Source: UBA5603 sp964501315
Lineage (GTDB): Bacteria > Bacillota_I > Bacilli_A > Izemoplasmatales > Hujiaoplasmataceae
Assembly: GCA_964501315.1 (NCBI GenBank)
Contig: CAZCSO010000039.1
Location: forward strand, 1-9,550
Direction of reading: 5' to 3'
Length of the DNA: 9,550 nucleotides
Made by a program: the position numbers and the translations under genes. Below, piece after piece: positions 4,764 to 9,550 of the stretch; position 1 is the first letter of the stretch; every line of letters starts with the position of its first letter. The notes under the pieces were generated by a model. That model saw only the letters and a program-made list of their open reading frames with translations. It was not told where the DNA came from and searched no databases.

Positions 4764-5471
4764 TTATTTTAAGGTGACTTCACCGCTGTAAAGATGCAAG
4801 AATCGTTGATTGGATTCAACAACTAAGGCACCGTCATTAGCGATTTTTAGAACGTTTGCTAAATAGCGTTGCCCATCTTTTGAGTAATAGATCGAACGGT
4901 CAGCTAGCGAGGAATACTGGTTGCAATACGCGATGGTTTCTTCCCAATGGGATGGCATATGAAGGAGCGATGATTCAATAATTTTGATCAATGAATTAAC
5001 AAGTTCATTCGTATCAAACGATTTTTGAGTTTCTAAATAGAGGGAAGTAGCAGTATCAACCAAATGTGGTGGAAAGTGCTCTGTATTAACATTAATCCCA
5101 ATTCCGATGATGATGGCTTGAAGCGATGATTCATACACCCCTTCGGTTAATATACCACACACCTTCTTATCGTTAACGGTCAAATCATTAGGCCATTTGA
5201 TGAGGAGGTTGGGAAGATAAGGAAGCAGTGTCTGATGAATTAATTGAGCTACGTATAGCGGGAAATGATTAATTGTTGAAGAAGCGAGATTCTCTTTGAG
5301 TAAGATACTCATTAAGATTTGGGTGGAATCATCTTCCCATAAACGCCCTAAACGGCCTTTTCCATCGGTTTGATGAGACGCCAGACAGATGGTCATATGG
5401 GGAAGTTCCTGAAAGTGTTCTTTTAGGTATTGGTTGGTCGAAGGAAGGGTGTCAAATTTTACAAAATTCAT
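4764..5471 (-). CDS. birA: Biotin-protein ligase (monofunctional, no DNA-binding domain)
   Basis: The product is 235 residues. It activates biotin to biotinyl-AMP and transfers it to the lysine of a biotin carrier domain in the cytoplasm. The family motifs appear in order: the biotin loop GKGRLGRLW (37-45), KWPNDL (92-97), KVCGILTE (103-110) and GIGINVN (123-129), followed by a short C-terminal beta domain. The protein starts directly with the catalytic domain (STNQYL at 11-16), so it lacks the N-terminal helix-turn-helix of the E. coli and Bacillus repressor forms and should not regulate biotin genes. It lies 3 bases after the oadB stop with no clear ribosome binding site, so translation is probably coupled. 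Its obvious client, the carrier protein at 6643-6990, is encoded in the same operon. It is the last gene before the terminator. Confidence 0.93.
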   Translation of the reverse strand: MNFVKFDTLPSTNQYLKEHFQELPHMTICLASHQTDGKGRLGRLWEDDSTQILMSILLKENLASSTINHFPLYVAQLIHQTLLPYLPNLLIKWPNDLTVNDKKVCGILTEGVYESSLQAIIIGIGINVNTEHFPPHLVDTATSLYLETQKSFDTNELVNSLIKIIESSLLHMPSHWEETIAYCNQYSSLADRSIYYSKDGQRYLANVLKIANDGALVVESNQRFLHLYSGEVTLK

Positions 5472-5474
5472 GGT

Positions 5475-6638
5475 TTAGGAGAAGAACATAAGCAACAGAC
5501 CCGCCGCAATCGCCGAACCAATCACACCAGCAACATTGGGTCCCATCGCATGCATGAGCAAGAAATTTTCAGGATCTTCCTTTTGACCTTGAAGTTGAAC
5601 CACTCGCGCCGCCATCGGCACGGCACTGACACCGGCGGCACCAATCATCGGATTGATTTTGCCTTTGGTGAGTTTGCACATCAGTTTACCACCCAAAACA
5701 CCCGAAGCGGTCGCTACGGAAAAGGCAAATAAACCTAAAGCAATAATCGATAACGTCTCTAATCGTAAGAAGTTTCCGGCAGAAGCAGTCGCTCCCACGG
5801 ATAGACCTAAAAGAATCGTAACGATGTAAAGCAAGGAATGGCCGGCGGTCTCAACCAAATTGGGAACGACACCGGATTCTTTTAATAAATTACCCAGCAT
5901 TAACATGCCGATTAACGGTGCACTCGAAGGAATCAGTAATATACAAATTAACGCTGTGATAATCGGAAATAAGATTTTTTCTTTTTTAGATACAATACGG
6001 AGTTGTTCCATCTTAATGGAACGCTCTTTTTTGGTGGTGAAGAGTTTGATAATGGGGGGTTGGATAAAGGGAACCAACGCCATATACGAATACGCTGCCA
6101 AAGAGATCGGGCCCAAGAGATCGGGTGCTAACCGACTGGTCAGAAGAATGGCCGTAGGACCATCGGCACCGCCGATAATGCCAATCGAAGCGGCTTGTGG
6201 ACCGGTAAACCCTAAGAGAATCGCACCGAGGAAGGTAATGAAAATACCGATTTGGGCTGCAGCCCCGAGTAACATTGATTTCGGATAAGCTATCAACGGA
6301 CCAAAATCGGTGGTTGCGCCGATGCCTAAAAAGATTAAACAGGGGTAGATGCCCCATTTGACACCGTAGTAGAGGTAACCTAATAAGCCGGAATAGCTTA
6401 TTACATCTCCTTCAGCAGTATGAGTGGTTGTTTTAACAAACATCTCCGAACCAGGTAAGTTGACCAGCAACATGCCAAAGGCAATGGGAATTAACAAGTA
6501 CGGTTCAAACTTTTTGAAAATGGCCAAATACAACATGAGAAGCGACAAGGCAATCATAATTACGTATTTCCATCCACCGGTTTGGAAGAAATACGATATC
6601 CCTGTGGATTCAAAGAATTCTAAGATGAAGTCTCCCAT
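5475..6638 (-). CDS. oadB: Na+-pumping oxaloacetate decarboxylase beta subunit
   Basis: The product is 387 residues from ATG 6638. It is an integral membrane protein that decarboxylates carboxybiotin and drives Na+ export. Many hydrophobic helices span the chain. Family signatures include GGADGPTAILL (156-166), with the essential Asp at 159, the SYMALVPFIQPPIIKLF region (184-200), and the C-terminal HAMGPNVAGVIGSAIAAG (363-380), with Asn368 and Ser375 in the place of the functional Asn and Ser of the Klebsiella enzyme. The same family serves methylmalonyl-CoA and glutaconyl-CoA decarboxylases, so specificity comes from the alpha subunit next door, which is of the oxaloacetate type. An in-frame TTG at 6650 would overlap the carrier gene and lacks a ribosome binding site. 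The ATG is preceded by a weak GGA and sits 4 bases past the carrier stop. Confidence 0.93.
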   Translation of the reverse strand: MGDFILEFFESTGISYFFQTGGWKYVIMIALSLLMLYLAIFKKFEPYLLIPIAFGMLLVNLPGSEMFVKTTTHTAEGDVISYSGLLGYLYYGVKWGIYPCLIFLGIGATTDFGPLIAYPKSMLLGAAAQIGIFITFLGAILLGFTGPQAASIGIIGGADGPTAILLTSRLAPDLLGPISLAAYSYMALVPFIQPPIIKLFTTKKERSIKMEQLRIVSKKEKILFPIITALICILLIPSSAPLIGMLMLGNLLKESGVVPNLVETAGHSLLYIVTILLGLSVGATASAGNFLRLETLSIIALGLFAFSVATASGVLGGKLMCKLTKGKINPMIGAAGVSAVPMAARVVQLQGQKEDPENFLLMHAMGPNVAGVIGSAIAAGLLLMFFS

Positions 6639-6642
6639 ACGC

Positions 6643-6990
6643 TTATCCAATCACAAGCAGGGGTTGATGGAGATCGACGGCTTGTCCTTGGCTAACGAAG
6701 ATGGCTTTGACAACCCCAGATTGAGGTGCTAATATTTCATTTTCGAGTTTCATCGCTTCTAAGATAAAAAGCTTGGTTCCTTTGTCAACGGTTGCGCCAA
6801 CCGTGACATTGGCTTTGATAATCGTCCCTTGCATTGGAGCGACAATCGTATGCCCCTCTTGTTTGGATTCTTGTTTGATTTCTTTTTTGGGTTCAACCGG
6901 TTTTTGAGCTATAGAACCTTCTTTGGTTTCGACGCTTTCTAATTCCACTTCGTACCGTTTTCCATTGACGTTAACGATGTATTTTTTCAT
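6643..6990 (-). CDS. Biotin carrier protein of the oxaloacetate decarboxylase
   Basis: The product is 115 residues. A short N-terminal beta segment (1-18) is followed by a Lys/Glu/Pro-rich, flexible linker (about 19-46) and a biotinyl-lipoyl domain (about 47-115). The domain carries the attachment motif EAMKLEN, with biotin expected on Lys81, and the paired Gly turns at 55 and 92. It carries the carboxyl group from the alpha subunit to OadB. In Klebsiella and Vibrio this domain is fused to the alpha subunit; here it is a separate gene, as in glutaconyl- and methylmalonyl-CoA decarboxylases. GGAG stands 8 bases before the ATG, which overlaps the oadG stop in ATGA. The same operon supplies the ligase that would biotinylate it. 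A role as carrier for another biotin enzyme is possible but less likely. Confidence 0.92.
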   Translation of the reverse strand: MKKYIVNVNGKRYEVELESVETKEGSIAQKPVEPKKEIKQESKQEGHTIVAPMQGTIIKANVTVGATVDKGTKLFILEAMKLENEILAPQSGVVKAIFVSQGQAVDLHQPLLVIG

Positions 6991-7268
6991 TGTGTGATCT
7001 CCTTTATCGATACTAATCGAATATCTTTCTTAATTTCTTCTTGATAATCGATGGAAGCGACTAACGCCGCTACCATCATATCGGGATCGGTGATGTCTTC
7101 CAATCTTAAGGTTGGTTTGTCGGTTTCTACCGGTTGATCGACGGGTTTATTCGTTTTCTTTAACAGAGAAACCGATAGAGTCAGTAAGTAAAGGATCAAA
7201 AAGACAATCACGATACTGACGATGGATAAAATGATGCCGTGGGTAAAGTCTTGTAGGATGGTCGCCAT
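6987..7268 (-). CDS. oadG: Oxaloacetate decarboxylase gamma-like small membrane subunit
   Basis: The product is 93 residues, with one N-terminal transmembrane helix (about 11-35), a short basic and Pro-rich linker, and an acidic-then-basic cytoplasmic tail. This is the plan of OadG/delta subunits, which anchor the alpha subunit and carrier to the membrane pump. In the enterobacterial protein the tail binds zinc through His residues; no such cluster is visible here. Sequence conservation in this family is poor, so the call rests on size, topology and position between oadA and the carrier. The start codon overlaps the oadA stop as TAATG, with GGAG about 10 bases upstream inside oadA. Confidence 0.8.
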   Translation of the reverse strand: MATILQDFTHGIILSIVSIVIVFLILYLLTLSVSLLKKTNKPVDQPVETDKPTLRLEDITDPDMMVAALVASIDYQEEIKKDIRLVSIKEITQ

Positions 7269-8659
7269 TAACGTTCATCTCCAATCAATAAGTTAAACTC
7301 GATGGTTTCTACTTCGGGTTTGGGATTGTATTTTGAGTCTAGAAACTTAACTGCAACCGCTTCAAACAACGCAATCGATAAGACGTCTTCATCGGTTTTG
7401 GCAAGATGCGAATACTTTTGTTTTAAGTTATCAAATTCAGGAGCTAAGTCGTCAGCGGGACGGTGGGTGATGACTGGATCATCACCAATGATTTGTTTTC
7501 GTAAGGTTTCATCTACCGGTGCCGGTGACGCGCCGTAAAGTCCCTTTAGATACTCTTTGACTTCTTTGGGAACCATCGAATACCGTTTGCCGGAGAGGAC
7601 ATTCATGACCGCTTGCGTTCCCACCATTTGCGATAAGGGAGTTACGAGCGGCGGATAACCGAGTTCAGCCCGTATTTTCGGCACTTCCCGTAAAACGTCT
7701 AAATACTTATCCATCGCTTTTTGTTCTTTGAGTTGATTCATCAAATTCGATAGCATTCCCCCAGGGACTTGGTATTTGAGAATGCTGGGATTGGTCGATA
7801 ATGCTTTGGGATTGAGTAAGCCGTTGGCCAAGTATTTATCTTTGATCGCGGTCATTTTGATGGCGGCTTGATCGAGTACGGTTAAATCCATTTTGGGATC
7901 ATAGGGGGTCCCTTGCAAGGCGTAGATCAACGCTTCCGTCGACGGTTGTGAGGTTCCTCCCGATAAAGGAGACAAGGCAGTGTCGATGATATCGACGCCG
8001 GCTTCAATCGCTTTTTGGTAGGTGATTTCCATCATGCCACCGGTACAATGCGAATGCAGTTCGATGGGAAGGTGGGTATTGGCTTTTAACCGTGAGATGA
8101 GTTCAAAGGCATCGTTGGGGAGTAAGACACCCGCCATGTCTTTGATACAGAGCGAATGAGCACCCATCTTTTCAACTTCTTGCGCAAGGTGAACGTAATA
8201 ATCGACCGTATGAACCGGAGAAGTGGTATAACTTAAGGCAATTTGACAATGACCGTGGTACTTGATGGTCGCGTCCACTGCACTTTTTAAGTTGCGGATG
8301 TCGTTTAAAGCATCAAAAACACGGATGATGTCAATCCCGTTTTCCAATGATTTTTGAACAAACTTTTCAACGATATCGTCCGGATAATGACGATAACCTA
8401 GAATGTTTTGACCTCTAAATAACATTTGCAGTTTGGTGTTCTTACAAACGGCTTTGATTTTTCGAAGTCGTTCCCATGGATCTTCGTTTAAAAAGCGAAG
8501 GCAGGCATCAAAGGTTGCCCCACCCCAAACTTCCAAAGCATGATATCCGGCTTTATCCAATTCGGGTAACACACTGAGAATTTCATCGGTCGTCATCCGG
8601 GTAGCGAATAACGATTGATGGCCATCACGCAACGATGTTTCAACTAATTTTACGGACAT
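7268..8659 (-). CDS. oadA: Oxaloacetate decarboxylase alpha subunit, carboxyltransferase domain only
   Basis: The product is 463 residues. It transfers the carboxyl group of oxaloacetate to carrier biotin, releasing pyruvate, in the cytoplasm at the membrane. The TIM-barrel carboxyltransferase domain shows RDGHQSLFATR (11-21), EVWGGATFDACLRFL (43-57), LFRGQN (80-85) and KDMAG (173-177), then HSHCTGG (202-208). Metal ligands expected from the Vibrio enzyme are all present: Asp12, His202, His204 and the likely carbamylated Lys173. The conserved PYC/OadA C-terminal helical part follows (about 290-410), and the chain stops without a biotin domain. This type of barrel separates it from methylmalonyl- and glutaconyl-CoA decarboxylases; pyruvate carboxylase is unlikely, because no biotin carboxylase is present and OadB is. 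AGGAA stands 6 bases before the ATG. It is first in the operon. Confidence 0.94.
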   Translation of the reverse strand: MSVKLVETSLRDGHQSLFATRMTTDEILSVLPELDKAGYHALEVWGGATFDACLRFLNEDPWERLRKIKAVCKNTKLQMLFRGQNILGYRHYPDDIVEKFVQKSLENGIDIIRVFDALNDIRNLKSAVDATIKYHGHCQIALSYTTSPVHTVDYYVHLAQEVEKMGAHSLCIKDMAGVLLPNDAFELISRLKANTHLPIELHSHCTGGMMEITYQKAIEAGVDIIDTALSPLSGGTSQPSTEALIYALQGTPYDPKMDLTVLDQAAIKMTAIKDKYLANGLLNPKALSTNPSILKYQVPGGMLSNLMNQLKEQKAMDKYLDVLREVPKIRAELGYPPLVTPLSQMVGTQAVMNVLSGKRYSMVPKEVKEYLKGLYGASPAPVDETLRKQIIGDDPVITHRPADDLAPEFDNLKQKYSHLAKTDEDVLSIALFEAVAVKFLDSKYNPKPEVETIEFNLLIGDER

Positions 8660-8706
8660 TCAAATTCCTTCTTTCGAACGGTCATGAAAAAACGCTATTT
8701 GAGACT

Positions 8707-8712
8707 ATTATA
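8707..8712 (-). promoter_or_regulatory. Promoter -10 box of the oad operon
   Basis: On the minus strand a perfect TATAAT stands about 48 bases before the oadA start. No good -35 is visible at the right distance, which suggests weak or activator-dependent initiation. Confidence 0.5.
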
Positions 8713-8724
8713 CATCAAAAAAGA

Positions 8725-8748
8725 GTAAATTGGGATGGTAAAATTTAC
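8725..8748. repeat. Inverted repeat in the divergent promoter region
   Basis: GTAAATT (8725-8731) and AATTTAC (8742-8748) form an inverted repeat, and 8738-8748 is by itself a near-perfect palindrome (GTAAA-A-TTTAC). It lies upstream of the oadA -10 box and could be an operator, but such AT-rich repeats are common by chance. Confidence 0.25.
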
Positions 8749-8765
8749 GTTATTCACTATTTTTG

Positions 8766-8793
8766 TTTTCATTAATCCACTTTGTTATATAAT
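8766..8793 (+). promoter_or_regulatory. Candidate promoter of the methyltransferase gene
   Basis: TATAAT (8788-8793) is a perfect -10 box. The best -35 is weak (TTTTCA, 8766-8771, 16-base spacer). The predicted leader is short, about 25 bases. Confidence 0.5.
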
Positions 8794-8824
8794 AAAACTA
8801 ATAGAATTATCAAGAGGAGCGTCA

Positions 8825-9550
8825 ATGAATAAACCAAAACCAAAGACAATTGAAAACAGATGGGACCTATTGTATCAAGATTATCCTGATGTCTATGATG
8901 CGTTTGTCTCCATACCTAAAACGCCATCCATGGTGGAAGTGCTCAATCACCATTTCCCAATGGCTGGAAAGACCATTCTTGACATTGGATCGGGTTCAGG
9001 GGATTCGACCTTTCAGTTTTCGCCGTTGGCAAAGCACGTCATCGGATTAGAAATTGAAGACGCCATGCGAGCAATAGCCGAAATAAAAGCCAAACAGAAT
9101 CAGATAAAAAATGTAACGTTTATCAAAGGTAGTGCCACGGAGATGAGTCTAGCAAATCAATCGGTCGATTATTCAATAGCGATTACGTTACCTTTGTTTA
9201 TCAAAGATGAGATTAGGGCCTACATCAACGAAGCATTACGTGTGACCAAACAAAACGGATATGTGATTAACTTGGGCATCGCTCCAAAAAAATATGGGGG
9301 TGATTTGGCTAAGGTCATCTTGGGTGATTCAGAAATCACCGAAGAAGATACCGAAGGGGTCGTCGACGATATCTTAGTCAATGAATATGAATTTGATTTC
9401 TTTGACTACGAAGCCATTCAGGACTACAAATCAATCGATCGAATCGTATCCACTTATGGTTTTATCTTTGGTCAAAATGCCATTGATTATCTGATTGAGC
9501 ATCAGAAAACCTCAATTGTTTGGACCTACCGGGTTCACTATAAAAAAGTA
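8825..9550 (+). CDS. Class I SAM-dependent methyltransferase (3' end outside window)
   Basis: The ATG follows AGAGGAG at 5 bases, and 242 codons run to the right edge without a stop. The glycine-rich SAM-binding motif I is ILDIGSGSGD (51-60). An acidic residue at the end of strand 2 (Glu76 in GLEIE) would bind the ribose, and NVTFIKGSATEMSLANQS lies where methyltransferase-11-type enzymes have 'v.f..gda..lPf.d.s'. DYSIAITLPLFI and EALRVTKQNGYVINL follow in the places of motifs II and III. The substrate cannot be read from this part; it belongs to the broad UbiE/methyltransferase-11 type. It is divergent from the oad operon and shares no visible pathway with it. Confidence 0.85.
   Translation, partial: MNKPKPKTIENRWDLLYQDYPDVYDAFVSIPKTPSMVEVLNHHFPMAGKTILDIGSGSGDSTFQFSPLAKHVIGLEIEDAMRAIAEIKAKQNQIKNVTFIKGSATEMSLANQSVDYSIAITLPLFIKDEIRAYINEALRVTKQNGYVINLGIAPKKYGGDLAKVILGDSEITEEDTEGVVDDILVNEYEFDFFDYEAIQDYKSIDRIVSTYGFIFGQNAIDYLIEHQKTSIVWTYRVHYKKV

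Noticed and set aside
5860..6288. Plus-strand open frame of 142 codons opposite oadB
   Set aside because: It is a shadow of the strongly conserved oadB. Long antisense frames are common opposite membrane protein genes.
5475..6650. TTG at 6650 as start of oadB
   Set aside because: It overlaps the end of the carrier gene and has no ribosome binding site. ATG 6638 gives the usual OadB N-terminus.
6987..7268. UGA read as Trp (Mycoplasma code)
   Set aside because: oadG ends in UGA overlapping the next start (ATGA) with a good ribosome binding site, and Trp is encoded by TGG throughout.
8850..9050. Open frame of 66 codons near the right end
   Set aside because: It is out of frame inside the methyltransferase gene, which has a good start site and motifs and runs to the edge.
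1..9550. CRISPR arrays, tRNA or rRNA genes, insertion sequences
   Set aside because: No regular repeat-spacer pattern, cloverleaf-like sequence, transposase or terminal repeats were seen on either strand.

Overview
The window comes from a fairly AT-rich, Gram-positive-type bacterium. It has strong purine-rich Shine-Dalgarno sites, near-consensus sigma-A-type promoters, many intrinsic terminators, and UGA read as stop (oadG ends in an overlapping ATGA). The very short, lone SipW-cognate secreted proteins beside an ER/archaeal-type signal peptidase, next to a sodium-pump oxaloacetate decarboxylase operon, remind me of Acholeplasma/Izemoplasma-like Mollicutes or nearby Firmicutes. That placement is an impression from protein style, not a measurement.

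Layout. (1) 1-338: the 3' end of an unrecognised gene and its terminator. (2) 427-1055: a single gene for a two-helix membrane protein of an uncharacterised family. (3) 1167-3974: a secretion operon. A near-consensus promoter is followed by two tandem cyclic-di-GMP-I (GEMM-I) riboswitches, each coupled to its own intrinsic terminator. Then come a small secreted SipW-cognate protein, a long hairpin without a U-tract, a SipW-type signal peptidase and a GLUG-repeat secreted protein with a SipW-type signal, closed by a terminator. (4) 4013-4719: a second promoter and a third c-di-GMP-I aptamer, this one without a terminator and close to the ribosome binding site, ahead of a diverged paralogue of the small secreted protein. 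(5) 4726-8712, minus strand: an oadA-oadG-biotin carrier-oadB-birA operon, tightly packed and ending in a terminator. (6) 8725-9550: a divergent promoter region and a SAM-dependent methyltransferase that runs off the right edge.

How the genes fit together. Region 3-4 looks like one cell-surface system: a small, probably fibre- or matrix-forming protein, the dedicated peptidase that would process it, a larger beta-helix surface protein with the same signal type, and a second copy of the small protein. All of it lies behind c-di-GMP-sensing RNA. The competing structures of the first two switches predict that c-di-GMP turns the operon on. Three aptamers in under 3 kb on one surface system is the most notable feature of the window. 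Region 5 is a self-contained energy module: carboxyltransferase, biotin carrier, Na+-pumping membrane subunit, small membrane anchor, and the ligase that attaches biotin to the carrier. It would couple oxaloacetate decarboxylation to a sodium gradient.
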